64,000 nt of DNA, taken from contig NZ_BDAV01000007.1 in assembly GCF_001612635.1 (NCBI RefSeq), positions 310,001 through 374,000 on the forward strand. Reading direction: 5' to 3'. The number at the start of each line of letters is the position of its first letter. Positions within the stretch are counted from its first letter, which is position 1. Source of the stretch: Nocardia africana NBRC 100379. GTDB taxonomy: Bacteria > Actinomycetota > Actinomycetes > Mycobacteriales > Mycobacteriaceae. Position numbers and translations under genes: made by a program. The notes beneath the pieces are model-generated. The model saw only the letters and a list, made by a program, of their open reading frames with translations, ran no database searches and was not told the DNA's origin. This document shows, piece after piece, positions 43,830 to 51,961 of this stretch.

Positions 43830-44381
43830 TCACGCCTTCGAGTGCACGAGTTCGACGTATTCGCTCGGCAATTCGCCGAAACTCAATTTCCGGATCTCCA
43901 CCGGACCGGAGTGATACGAGTCCTCACCGACGATCCGTCCTTCCGCGTCGACGGGCCACAGCAGCAGTTGCCGGAATACGACCAGATAGTCGGCCGCGGT
44001 GTCGTCGACGGGAATGCCGATCCGGGCGGCGTACGCACCCGGATAGATCTGTTTGAGAAAGCCCTCGGTCACCACACAGTGATCGTCGACGACCAATCGG
44101 TCCAGGGCGTATTCGAGGATATTGCTCCGGCTCGCGACGAAATCCGAATAGTAGGTGTGCACGCCGTCCCATCCCTTCGGGCCGACATCCTGTCCGTCGT
44201 TCCAGAAGTGGTAGGCCGGTTCGGGCACCAGCGTCCGCATGAGGCCGTCCAGATCCGGCTGCGCTTCGGCCTTCATATGTTCGATGACGATCTCGAGGAC
44301 CTGCCGGTGCCGTGCGTTCGTGGTGGTGGCGAGCCGCTCTTCCAGCGGAGCCCAGGTACGGTTCGGATCGATGACTGCCAT
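43830..44381 (-). CDS. SnoaL/NTF2-like protein
   Basis: 183-residue protein of the NTF2-like superfamily (alpha+beta cone). The family pattern is a helical N-terminus (NARHRQVLEIVIEHMKAEAQPDLDGLMRTLV), then PAYHFWNDGQDVGPKGWDGVHTYYSDFVASRSNILEYALDRLVVDDHCVVTEGFLKQIYPG. AAGGAG before the ATG at 44381 sets the start. Members act as isomerases, dehydratases or hydrolases in steroid and polyketide pathways. Next to a FadD17-like ligase, a steroid or terpenoid catabolic role is plausible but not shown. Confidence 0.85.
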   Translation of the reverse strand: MAVIDPNRTWAPLEERLATTTNARHRQVLEIVIEHMKAEAQPDLDGLMRTLVPEPAYHFWNDGQDVGPKGWDGVHTYYSDFVASRSNILEYALDRLVVDDHCVVTEGFLKQIYPGAYAARIGIPVDDTAADYLVVFRQLLLWPVDAEGRIVGEDSYHSGPVEIRKLSFGELPSEYVELVHSKA

Positions 44382-44464
44382 GTCGAAACTCCTTCTGTCG
44401 CTGCCGATCATGACCGAACCGAGTGATCCGGATCACCCGCCGTCCGTCGCCGGATGGACCGCAT

Positions 44465-45625
44465 TCATCCGACACGCGTCGGATCGGGGTGCCCGGGCAC
44501 CTCCGGATCCGCGGCGAGTTCGGCCGAGGACAGGGCGATGCGGCGCACCATCAGTGCGAGCGTGGCCATGAAGCGGTCGAGCGCCTCGTCGACATCCCAG
44601 CCCATCACCGCCTCGACCTGCGCGATACGCGCGGCCACGGTGCTGTGATGCAGATGCAGTTCCGCCGCGGTGCGGCGCAGCGATCCGAAGACGCAGAACG
44701 CCTCGAGCGTGTCGACGGCGAGCGCTCCGGCCTCGGTGGCGGCGAATGCGTTGACCCGCAACACATCCGAGACGCCCAGCAGGCGCCGCACCGGAAGCTC
44801 ACCGAGGAGAGCGAGTGATCCGAGGCGTTCGTACGCGACCACCCGGCGCCCGTGCCAAGTCGAGGAGGCGAAACGCAACGCCCGCCGCGCCTGCTCCCAC
44901 GACGCGGCGGCCGCATACGCCGGCAGCCGCTCCCCGATCCCCACCCACGGCCCGCCGGCACCCCGGCGCGATGCCGGAAATTCCTGCACCACAGCCGAAT
45001 TCAGCACATCCGACAGCTCTCTGCAGGCTTCCCGGTCCTGGATCAGCACCGCGGTGGTCGCGCCGATCAGCGCCGAGCGCACCAGCCGGGCCCGGGCACC
45101 GATGATCCGGACCGCTTCCGCCGCACCGGGTCCCGACACCGCGAGCACCCGCATCGGCTGCGCCGGATCGATCCCGAGCAGGCGCATGGCCCGCACGCGA
45201 TCCTCGCGCCGCTGCTTCTCCGACAGCACCACCTCCAGCAGCGCGGGATCGTCCAGACCTGTCGGCCCTGCCACCGAACCCCGCACCGCCACCACCCGCA
45301 GGCAGTGCCGCAGCCGATCCACCAGGACGGCATCGAGGCCGTGCGCGGCGCCGGTCCGCTCCAGCCACACCGCCGGTTCCCCGGTCTCCTGCGGCGGCGC
45401 CACCGCCGGGAGCGGACGGCCCGCCGCGTCGTAGCGAATCACCGTGCCGGACGGCCAGCTCGCACCCGCCGGACATTCGGCCAGTAGCGCCGCGGCGCGA
45501 ACCACGGCATCGGCATTGGCGTCGGATTCATCGAAACCGTCGAAGTATCGGATCAGCCGCAGCACGGCGTCGGGGTCCGCACCGAGGTCGCGCAATCGCG
45601 GCGCCTCGGTACCCGGCTCGTCCAT
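44465..45625 (-). CDS. PucR/CdaR-family regulator
   Basis: 386-residue regulator. A GGDEF-like/PucR central domain spans about residues 150-270, and the C-terminal helix-turn-helix is in ALAVDTLEAFCVFGSLRRTAAELHLHHSTVAARIAQVEAVMGWDVDE (about 315-360), the PucR C-terminal type. The N-terminal ~140 residues contain no obvious PAS or GAF motif. Located upstream of, and in the same direction as, the SnoaL/FadD genes with an 83-bp gap, so it could regulate them. Confidence 0.85.
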   Translation of the reverse strand: MDEPGTEAPRLRDLGADPDAVLRLIRYFDGFDESDANADAVVRAAALLAECPAGASWPSGTVIRYDAAGRPLPAVAPPQETGEPAVWLERTGAAHGLDAVLVDRLRHCLRVVAVRGSVAGPTGLDDPALLEVVLSEKQRREDRVRAMRLLGIDPAQPMRVLAVSGPGAAEAVRIIGARARLVRSALIGATTAVLIQDREACRELSDVLNSAVVQEFPASRRGAGGPWVGIGERLPAYAAAASWEQARRALRFASSTWHGRRVVAYERLGSLALLGELPVRRLLGVSDVLRVNAFAATEAGALAVDTLEAFCVFGSLRRTAAELHLHHSTVAARIAQVEAVMGWDVDEALDRFMATLALMVRRIALSSAELAADPEVPGHPDPTRVG

Positions 45626-45875
45626 TCGCCACCTCCACTCCGGCGAGATATCCGCTCAGAATGGCAAGAGTGTGGCCGCCGGCCGGGCGATTCCGGCGAA
45701 TCCTCCCGCTGGGTGGGCCGTCGGGCGATGGCGCCGTTGGCGGCGAGCACTTCGCCACCGCCCTCGTCGCCAACGTCCTGCACGACACAGCCACGCGAGC
45801 GGACGGGCGAAAACCACTCGGAGAGGAACGAATACACTCACCACGTCCGCGAGCTGATCGACCGATGGGAGTGCC

Positions 45876-46058
45876 GTGCCGTTCACGCCACCCGAGCCGT
45901 GCGCGCACGGAGTGCTCACAGTCGCCGACGGGCGCGACATCCATGGGCGGGCAACAGCCGAATCGCCCCGTCCGCCTGCTCCCCGCGTCCAGGATGCGCC
46001 GACGACGACTGAGCGCGTGCGGTGGACGATCGCCGAATCCGGGAGGTGGGGCGCATGA
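45876..46058 (+). CDS. Small reading frame (60 aa) coupled to the EEP gene
   Basis: A GTG-started frame with GGGAG 4 nt upstream, ending in TGA that overlaps the ATG of the next gene (ATGA). The product (MPFTPPEPCAHGVLTVADGR...) is Pro/Arg-rich with no family. The overlap and ribosome-binding site suggest coupled translation; otherwise it may be a chance frame in GC-rich DNA. Confidence 0.4.
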   Translation: MPFTPPEPCAHGVLTVADGRDIHGRATAESPRPPAPRVQDAPTTTERVRWTIAESGRWGA

Positions 46059-47014
46059 AGGCGACGTGGGGGCGGATCGCGCTCGAATCGCTTGCCGTGG
46101 TCGCGACCCTCGTGGGCGCCGGCGGTGTGGCGCTGCATTTCAGCCGGACCGAGTCGCGGTGGCTGGTTCTGGCGGCGTCGGGTGCGCCGTATCTGATGTG
46201 CGCCGCGGTGGCCGGGGTGGTGTTGTTCGCTGCCGCGAAGCGGTGGGCCGGGGTCGCGGTGGCCATTGCCGTTGCGGGCGTGGCGATCTGGACCCAAGCG
46301 CCGTTGTATGTGGGCCACTCCCCCGGCGATCACGGCACGCCGGTGACGGTGATGCAGAGCAATCTGCTTTTCGACGGTGCCGATCCGCAGGCGCTGATCG
46401 AGCAGGTGCGCGATCGCAAGGTCGACATACTCACCGTCGAGGAACTGACTCCGGCCGCGGTGCACGCGCTCGAGGGCGTGGGCCTGGACCGGTTGCTGCC
46501 GTATCGGTACCTCTCGCCCGGGCGGACCGCCACCGGTACCGGGATCTGGAGCGCCTATCCCCTCTCCGACACGGTGGAATACGACGGATTCGTCCTGAAC
46601 CAACTCTCCGCGACCGCGACCGTCCCGGGGGCCGGACCGGTCACCGTGTACGCCTTCCATCCGGTGCCCCCGATCTCCGGGACACACCTGTGGGCCGACG
46701 AATTGTCCCGGCTACGAGCCATTCTCGACCGTGCGCCCGCGGATCGGCCGGTGATCGTCGGCGGCGATTTCAACGCGACCTTCGATCACGCCCAGTTCCG
46801 CGCGATGCTCTCGGGCCGGTTCCACGACGCGGCCGAACAGGAGGGCGCCGGCCACCTCGTCACCTATCCCACCGACAAGCGCTGGCCACCACTGGTCGGG
46901 ATCGACCATATCCTGGTCGCCGACGGCCACGCGGACAGCGTCGACACGTTCCGCCTGCCCGGCGCCGACCACAAGGCGCTGATCGCGCAACTGCGCCTGG
47001 GCCGCCCGCAATAG
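46055..47014 (+). CDS. Membrane-anchored endonuclease/exonuclease/phosphatase family protein
   Basis: 319-residue EEP-superfamily protein. Two or three N-terminal helices (residues 8-75: LAVVATLVGAGGVALHF, LVLAASGAPYLMCAAVAGVVLFAAA, AVAIAVAGVAIWTQ) anchor it, and the catalytic domain outside the membrane has VTVMQSNLLFDGADP (Asn), VDILTVEELTPAA (Glu), VYAFHPVPP (His), VIVGGDFNATFDH (Asp-x-Asn) and GIDHILVADG / GADHKALIAQL (Asp-His pairs). GGGAGG precedes the ATG at 46055. Relatives act on phosphodiesters of lipids or nucleic acids; the substrate is unknown. Confidence 0.9.
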   Translation: MKATWGRIALESLAVVATLVGAGGVALHFSRTESRWLVLAASGAPYLMCAAVAGVVLFAAAKRWAGVAVAIAVAGVAIWTQAPLYVGHSPGDHGTPVTVMQSNLLFDGADPQALIEQVRDRKVDILTVEELTPAAVHALEGVGLDRLLPYRYLSPGRTATGTGIWSAYPLSDTVEYDGFVLNQLSATATVPGAGPVTVYAFHPVPPISGTHLWADELSRLRAILDRAPADRPVIVGGDFNATFDHAQFRAMLSGRFHDAAEQEGAGHLVTYPTDKRWPPLVGIDHILVADGHADSVDTFRLPGADHKALIAQLRLGRPQ

Positions 47015-47051
47015 CCCCGATCGGCTCCGGCCGGTTGTCGGTGCCGGCCGC

Positions 47052-47057
47052 TATCGT
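47052..47057 (+). promoter_or_regulatory. Leaderless-type -10 of the Nudix gene
   Basis: TATCGT ends 6 nt before the ATG at 47064 with no ribosome-binding site, so the transcript is probably leaderless. Confidence 0.5.
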
Positions 47058-47063
47058 CCGCCT

Positions 47064-47624
47064 ATGCACCCGGCCACCGCAGTCGTCGCGGACATCGTCG
47101 CAGCGATCACCCCGCTCGATGCCCTCGAGCAGGAGCACATCCGGGAAACGCTGTCGTGGCTCGCCGGCACCGACGACATCTTCCGGCGGGAACCTCCGGC
47201 CACGCCCCCACAGCACCTGGTGTCGTATGTGGTGGTCGTCGATCCGGACGCTCGTGCGGTCCTGCTCGGCGCCCACCGCAAGTCCGGACTACACCTGCCG
47301 ATGGGCGGTCACGTCGATCCGGGCGAACACCCGCTGCACACCGCGCGACGAGAAGCTGCCGAAGAGCTCGGAACGGATGCCCATTTCACCGTCGTCGGCG
47401 AACGCCCGCTGTTCCTCACCAGCACCCGCACAGTCGGAACTCACCCGCACCGCGACATCTCCCTCTGGTACGTGATCCGCGGCCACCACGACCACCCCTT
47501 CGAGCTCGACCCCCGAGAATTCGCCGACGGCCGCTGGTGGGAGATCGACCGCGACACCAGCCCCGACTCCGACCCCCACATGAGCCGCTTCCTCACCAAA
47601 CTACGCATCACGCTGGCCTCGTAG
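47064..47624 (+). CDS. Nudix hydrolase
   Basis: 186-residue Nudix hydrolase. The Nudix box is GGHVDPGEHPLHTARREAAEELG (about residues 89-111), matching GX5EX7REUXEEXGU except for minor variation. An N-terminal helical extension of about 50 residues (DIVAAITPLDALEQEHIRETLSWLAG) is common in actinobacterial Nudix proteins. It would hydrolyse a nucleoside diphosphate linked to another moiety; the exact substrate is unknown. Confidence 0.92.
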   Translation: MHPATAVVADIVAAITPLDALEQEHIRETLSWLAGTDDIFRREPPATPPQHLVSYVVVVDPDARAVLLGAHRKSGLHLPMGGHVDPGEHPLHTARREAAEELGTDAHFTVVGERPLFLTSTRTVGTHPHRDISLWYVIRGHHDHPFELDPREFADGRWWEIDRDTSPDSDPHMSRFLTKLRITLAS

Positions 47625-47686
47625 CGGCGCGCCGGCAGCCCTGATCGCGGACGACCACGCGTCCCGAGTCCGCCGACGAAAGACGA

Positions 47687-47863
47687 TCAGGGTTTGTGTT
47701 CCTCGAGGTGGGTCCAGTATCCGGGGGCGTAATACGTGTACTTCGTCGCGGTGTAGACCGCCAGCACTCCCCCCTCGAGGAATTTGAAATTGTCCTCCGG
47801 GTCGGGGAAGGACTGTTCTCCTCGGTCCGGCCCACTCGCTGTCGTGTATACGCGGAAAGGCAT
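47687..47863 (-). CDS. Hypothetical small protein (58 aa)
   Basis: 58-residue frame (MPFRVYTTASGPDRGEQSFPD...) with aromatic-rich C-terminal half (YTATKYTYYAPGYWTHLEEHKP), balanced composition and normal codon use, unlike the Arg/Pro-rich shadows around it. An ATG at 47872 with AGAGGG upstream is an alternative start. No family is known to me. It is the only convincing frame in the 47.63-48.0 kb interval on this strand. Confidence 0.6.
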   Translation of the reverse strand: MPFRVYTTASGPDRGEQSFPDPEDNFKFLEGGVLAVYTATKYTYYAPGYWTHLEEHKP

Positions 47864-48047
47864 GACATCCACGGTATCCCTCTGGCGGGAACGGCGGACC
47901 GCACTGACCGTCTTCTATACCAACGATGTTCCGAGCGCCTGGCGCCGCCGCATATCCTCGATATCCGTCGAACGACCCCGGCCGAAAGGCCCGGCTCATC
48001 GGCTCGGACTCCCGATTCGACAGCCGCCGAACGGGTACGCGCACGGC

Positions 48048-48191
48048 ATGAATGACCCCGAGAACACCGACGCCGAACAGGACGATCAGGAAACCCAGGG
48101 CAAGCGCACAGTAGACGCGCCGCCGGAGCACTCCGGCAAACTCGCCGGGCCCGGCCCCGCCCGCGACCAGAAGGAAGACCCCGACACCTGA
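48048..48191 (+). CDS. Small acidic hypothetical protein (47 aa)
   Basis: A 47-residue frame, very acidic and probably disordered: MNDPENTDAEQDDQETQGK..., ending DQKEDPDT. The composition is that of short conserved proteins in Nocardia-like genomes, but no function is known. The ribosome-binding site is weak. On the opposite strand the same DNA encodes a hydrophobic stretch in an unsupported frame, so the call is tentative. Confidence 0.45.
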   Translation: MNDPENTDAEQDDQETQGKRTVDAPPEHSGKLAGPGPARDQKEDPDT

Positions 48192-48264
48192 CCCCCGCGA
48201 ACCTGTGCCATTCGAGGGGGACGGTGTGCTGTCGCAGCGACCGAGGATCGGCGCAGGGCCGAGA

Positions 48265-48316
48265 CCCGCGTTCCCGGTGATATCCGCGGCGAGCGATATC
48301 CGACCGGGAACGCGGG
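48265..48316 (-). terminator. Strong hairpin downstream of fadB2
   Basis: CCCGCGTTCCCGG (48265-48277) and CCGGGAACGCGGG (48304-48316) form a perfect 13-bp stem ending 10 bp from the fadB2 stop. The 26-nt loop contains GATATC twice, itself able to pair. A likely transcription terminator for fadB2, or a protein-binding hairpin. Confidence 0.7.
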
Positions 48317-48325
48317 GTACCGCCG

Positions 48326-49174
48326 CTAGTTGTATTCGTAGAACCCGCGACCGGTCTTGCGGCCCAGCCGGCCCGCGTCGACCATGCGACGCAGCAGCGC
48401 CGGGGGTGCGTAGTGCGGCTCGGCGAATTCGCCGTAGAGCGATTCGGCGGCGGCGAGCGCGATGTCGAGGCCGACGGTGTCGAGGAGGGTGAGCGGGCCC
48501 ATCGGGTAGCCGCAGCCGCCCTTCATCGCGGCGTCGATGTCCTCGGCGCTGGCGTAGCCCGACTCCAGCATCCGCACCGCCTGGCACAGGTACGGGATCA
48601 GCAGCGCGTTGACGATGAATCCGGAGCGGTCACCGGCCTGCACGGTGGTCTTGTGCAGGGTGTTCTTCGCGTAGTCGGTGACGGCGGCGGCGGTCTCCGG
48701 CGAGGTGACCAGCGTCGAGATCACCTCCACCAGCGGCATCACCGGCACGGGGTTGAAGAAGTGCAGGCCGACGACCTGTTCGGGACGCTGCGTGGCACCG
48801 GCGACCTTGATCACCGGGATCGAGGAGGTGTTGGTGGCGAGGATGCCGGCCGGCTTCACGATCTTGTCCAGCTTGCCGAAGATCTCGTACTTCAGCGACT
48901 CGATCTCCGGAGCGGCTTCGATGACCAGGTCACGGTCGGCGAACTCCTCGATGTCGAGGGTCACCCGCACCCGGGCGAGCACGGCGTCGGCCTCGTCCTG
49001 GGTGATCTTGCCCTTCGTCACTCCCCGCGAGATCGACGATTCGATGCGCTTGTGCGCCGCCTCGGCGAAGTCCGGCGTCGTCTCCAGGACGAGAACCTCG
49101 CTCCCGGCCTTCGCGCACACCTCGGCGATTCCCGCACCCATGGTTCCGCCACCGATCACACCGATCAGCTTCAC
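48326..49174 (-). CDS. fadB2: 3-hydroxybutyryl-CoA dehydrogenase (FadB2-like)
   Basis: 282-residue NAD-dependent 3-hydroxyacyl-CoA dehydrogenase. The Rossmann motif is IGVIGGGTMGAGIAEVCAKAG (residues 4-24), with LVIEAAPE, ATNTSSIPV, the catalytic VGLHFFNPVPVMPLVEVI (His) and the C-terminal helical domain GFIVNALLIPYLCQAVRMLE and GPLTLLDTVGLDIALAAAESLYGEF. It closely follows mycobacterial FadB2 in length. The GTG at 49174 has GGGAGA upstream; an ATG at 49192 is possible. A strong hairpin follows the gene. Confidence 0.92.
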   Translation of the reverse strand: MKLIGVIGGGTMGAGIAEVCAKAGSEVLVLETTPDFAEAAHKRIESSISRGVTKGKITQDEADAVLARVRVTLDIEEFADRDLVIEAAPEIESLKYEIFGKLDKIVKPAGILATNTSSIPVIKVAGATQRPEQVVGLHFFNPVPVMPLVEVISTLVTSPETAAAVTDYAKNTLHKTTVQAGDRSGFIVNALLIPYLCQAVRMLESGYASAEDIDAAMKGGCGYPMGPLTLLDTVGLDIALAAAESLYGEFAEPHYAPPALLRRMVDAGRLGRKTGRGFYEYN

Positions 49175-49192
49175 AGTCGTCTCTCCCACCAT

Positions 49193-49573
49193 CTCGGTTC
49201 GAACTCTTTCGCGCTCATTATCGCTGCTCGGGTAGTTGGAACAGGTTGCGGGCAAACCTGGGGGCCCGGCAACCGCTCCGTCACCGGCCTCGCCGCACTG
49301 TGGGGCGATCGGTGATGTCGCTGCTCGATCGGCTCGTCTCGCTCCAACGGCGATCCAGCACGACGACAACCAGCGCGGCAGCGGTGAAGGCGGCGCTGCA
49401 ACCGCGCCGGTCGCTCAACGACCGGCGGCAACTCCACTCACAACGCCGCCCGGCCCACAGGCCGAGCGGCTACCGTTCGGATGCCTCCGGAGAACTCACC
49501 CCGCCACCTTGACAACGCGTATCGAAGCGGAGGCGAGGCGGCCGGAAATCGAAGGGGCCCGGCAATACTCGTC
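49193..49573. other. Non-coding stretch upstream of fadB2
   Basis: About 380 bp between divergent ends of fadB2 (start) and the sigma-factor gene (stop). A GATAAT-like hexamer about 30-40 bp upstream of the fadB2 start may be its -10. A + strand frame (about 65 codons from 49312) is Arg/Gln-rich with no ribosome-binding site and is not believed. No repeat or RNA gene was recognised. Confidence 0.4.
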
Positions 49574-50869
49574 CTAGTCGAGCCGGTCCGCGCGCTCACG
49601 CAACAACGCTTGTTCGGCGGCGTTGGCGGTGAGAGCGGCGGCGCGCAGGTAGGCGGCGCGGGCGTCGGCCGGGCGGTCCAGCTGCGCGAGGAAGTGGGCG
49701 CGCACGGCGTACAGCAGATGGTAGGAGTCGAGTGTGCCGGTCGCGGCCACCGCGTCGACGAGATCGAGGCCCGCGGCGGGGCCGTGCACCATGGCCACCG
49801 CGACGGCGCGATTCACCTCGACGACCGGCGACGGGAAGCGTTCGGCGAGAACGGCGTACAGCCCGGCGATACGCCGCCAGTCGGTGTCCTTCGAGGTGGC
49901 GGCCATGGCGTGCGCGGCGGCGATGGCCCCCTGCAGGGCGTAGCGGCCGGGCGGAACACCACGACTCATCGCCAGGTTGTGGGCCCGGCCGAGGGCGGCG
50001 AACCCGCGGCGGATGGACAGCTGATCCCAGCGGCTGCGGTCTTGATCGGGTAGCAGCACAAGCTGTTTCGTCGCGTCGCTGCGCGCGCCGGTACGCGAGG
50101 CCTGCAATTCCAGCAGGGCGGCCAGACCGAATGCTTCCGGCTCGCGGGGCATCAGCCCGGTGAGGATACGCGCCAATCGCAGTGCGTCGTCGCACAGTTC
50201 GGCGCGCACCCAGTTCTCGCCGGAGGTGGCGGCGTACCCCTCGTTGAAGATCAGATAGACGACCTCCAGCACGGATTCCAGCCGATCGTCCAGCTGCGGA
50301 CCCGACGGAACCTCGTAGGGCAGCTTCTTCTCGGCGATCGTGCGTTTGGCTCGCACGATCCGTTGTGCCACCGTGGTTTCCGGCACGAGATACGCGCGGG
50401 CGATCTCGTCGGTCGTCAGGCCGCCGACCATGCGCAGCGTCAATGCCACCCGCGCCGGTTGCGACAACGCGGGATGGCATGCGGTGAACACCATGCGCAG
50501 CAGGTCGTCGTCGATGTCGTCCGCCGGTTGCTCGTCGGCCTGTTCGGTGAGCAGGTCGTGCCCGAGCATGGGCAGTTTGCGGGCGAAGGTGGCGTCGCGC
50601 CGGATCCGGTCGATGGCACGGTGTTTCGCGGTGAGCATCAGCCAGCCGCCCGGATTCGGCGGAATCCCGTCGCGCGGCCACTGCTCCAGGGCCGCCAGAT
50701 GTGCGTCCTGGGCGAATTCTTCGGCGGTGGCGATGTCACCGACCAGCCGGGTGAGTCCGGCCACCAGTTTCGGCCATTCGATGCGCCAGGCCGCCTCCAC
50801 GGCCCGAGCCGCCGCTGAGCGGCCGTCCGCGCCGGCGCGCGAACGACCGCTCACCTCGGGTGACGACAT
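49574..50869 (-). CDS. ECF sigma factor with C-terminal DUF6596/TPR extension (ECF42-like)
   Basis: 431-residue extracytoplasmic-function sigma factor. Sigma region 2 (about residues 20-90): WPKLVAGLTRLVGDIATAEEFAQDAHLAALEQWPRDGIPPNPGGWLMLTAKHRAIDRIRRD. Sigma region 4 (about 130-190): LTLRMVGGLTTDEIARAYLVPETTVAQRIVRAKRTI. A 230-residue helical C-terminal extension (ESVLEVVYLIFNEGYAATSG ... GLAALLELQASRTGAR ...) is the hallmark of the ECF42 group, where it regulates activity and no anti-sigma factor is used. The upstream DGPF protein gene, 4 bp away, is the standard partner. Confidence 0.92.
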   Translation of the reverse strand: MSSPEVSGRSRAGADGRSAAARAVEAAWRIEWPKLVAGLTRLVGDIATAEEFAQDAHLAALEQWPRDGIPPNPGGWLMLTAKHRAIDRIRRDATFARKLPMLGHDLLTEQADEQPADDIDDDLLRMVFTACHPALSQPARVALTLRMVGGLTTDEIARAYLVPETTVAQRIVRAKRTIAEKKLPYEVPSGPQLDDRLESVLEVVYLIFNEGYAATSGENWVRAELCDDALRLARILTGLMPREPEAFGLAALLELQASRTGARSDATKQLVLLPDQDRSRWDQLSIRRGFAALGRAHNLAMSRGVPPGRYALQGAIAAAHAMAATSKDTDWRRIAGLYAVLAERFPSPVVEVNRAVAVAMVHGPAAGLDLVDAVAATGTLDSYHLLYAVRAHFLAQLDRPADARAAYLRAAALTANAAEQALLRERADRLD

Positions 50870-50873
50870 CGCG

Positions 50874-51230
50874 TCAAGCCTGGTCGTCGAGCTGACGAAT
50901 CTCCAGTTCGATATCCCATTCCGGCCCGTGCAGCCGCAGAAACCGCGAACCCCATTCCACGGCTTCGTCCTGCGAGCGGGTCTGCACGAGGCAGTATCCG
51001 CCGATGACCTCCTTGGACTCGCTGAACGGGCCGTCGAGCACGCGCTGCTTGCCGTGGGTCTGGCGAACCCGGACGCCTTCCTCGACCGGTCGCAGTCCCG
51101 CCGTGTCGAGCAGGACTCCGGCCTTGGTCATCTCCTCGAGCAGTGCGCCCATACTCTCGGCCATGGCGGGATCCGGACCCTGCGCCGGCGCGGCCGTGGG
51201 ATCGAGACGGATCAGCATCAGATAGCGCAT
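50874..51230 (-). CDS. YCII-related DGPF-domain protein
   Basis: 118-residue YCII/DGPF protein: MRYLMLIRLDP at the start and the diagnostic RVLDGPFSESKEVIGGYCLVQTRS. Genes of this family sit next to ECF42 sigma factors in most genomes and are thought to be regulated by, or feed signals to, them. The stop lies 4 bp before the sigma start, and the DHFR-like gene lies 14 bp upstream, giving a three-gene unit. Confidence 0.9.
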   Translation of the reverse strand: MRYLMLIRLDPTAAPAQGPDPAMAESMGALLEEMTKAGVLLDTAGLRPVEEGVRVRQTHGKQRVLDGPFSESKEVIGGYCLVQTRSQDEAVEWGSRFLRLHGPEWDIELEIRQLDDQA

Positions 51231-51244
51231 GTCCGCATCCTTCC

Positions 51245-51814
51245 TCATCGCACCTGGTAGCGCAGATACACTGCGCCCGAACCGAACGTCTTCGACTCCA
51301 GCAGATCGAGGTCCAGTTTCGCCTTGTCGTGAAATACCGGTGTGCCGGAACCGAGCGTGACCGGATGGACGACGATGCGGAATTCGTCGACCAGACCCAT
51401 ATCGATGAACGAATGCACCAGCTTCGGACTGGCATAGATCGCGATCACGCCGCCCTCCTCGCGCTTCAGCGCCTCGATCTGCGCGGCGACGTCGCTGCTG
51501 ATCAGCCGGGTGTTGTTCCAGTCGGCCGACTCCAGCGTGGTGGAGCAGACGATCTTGTCCACGGCGTTGACCCATTCGGCGTGCCTGCGCTCGGCCGGCG
51601 AACTCTCGGCCTTCGGATGCTGCGACCAGTACCCGAACATCCCCAGGTAGGTCTCCCGCCCGTAGACCGCGGTGTCGAAGTCGGCCTGAATCCGCTCGGC
51701 ATACGCCTGCAACTCGTCGTCGTAGGCGCGGAAGGTGAACTCGAATCCCAGGTTCTCACCGGAGGAGGCGTAACCGTCCAGCGTCATGTGCTCGAAAGCC
51801 ACCACTGTGCGCAT
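51245..51814 (-). CDS. Dihydrofolate reductase-like (RibD C-terminal) protein
   Basis: 189-residue RibD_C/DHFR-like reductase: VVAFEHMTLDGYASSGENLGFEF at the start, TAVYGRETYLGMFGYW, IVCSTTLESADWNNTRLISSD, GGVIAIYASPKLVHSFIDMGLVDEFRIVVHPVTLGSGTPVF and a LLESKTFGSGAVYLRYQV end, all usual for the family. NADPH-dependent reduction is expected; the substrate is unknown. First gene of the sigma-factor cassette, fitting a role as one of its targets. Confidence 0.9.
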   Translation of the reverse strand: MRTVVAFEHMTLDGYASSGENLGFEFTFRAYDDELQAYAERIQADFDTAVYGRETYLGMFGYWSQHPKAESSPAERRHAEWVNAVDKIVCSTTLESADWNNTRLISSDVAAQIEALKREEGGVIAIYASPKLVHSFIDMGLVDEFRIVVHPVTLGSGTPVFHDKAKLDLDLLESKTFGSGAVYLRYQVR

Positions 51815-51894
51815 GCTTGTGTCCTTCCAGGGGTGGGCTGCCTCTCAGCCCCTCACCTACCCCTCGAACGGCACACCCCCGGAATCGACATCAC

Positions 51895-51914
51895 CGCGAA
51901 AGAATTTTTTCGCG
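51895..51914. terminator. Inverted repeat between the GH1 stop and DHFR-like start
   Basis: CGCGAAA and TTTCGCG (7-bp arms, 6-nt AT-rich centre) lie about 50 bp downstream of the GH1 stop on the minus strand. Possible terminator of GH1, though a stretch of T residues overlaps one arm. Confidence 0.4.
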
Positions 51915-51961
51915 TTCGTCCGCGTCCTGAGCCCGACGCGAGTCAGGGACACCGGACCTGC

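Noticed and set aside
45553..45837. Reverse-strand 94-codon frame near the PucR gene
   Set aside because: Overlaps the PucR gene start region and has shadow-like composition.
47601..48587. 328-codon reverse frame with one hydrophobic stretch
   Set aside because: Overlaps fadB2 in the wrong frame and the strong hairpin; the single hydrophobic run is not enough support.
49312..49512. Forward frame of about 65 codons before the sigma gene
   Set aside because: No ribosome-binding site and an Arg/Gln-rich product typical of chance frames in GC-rich DNA.
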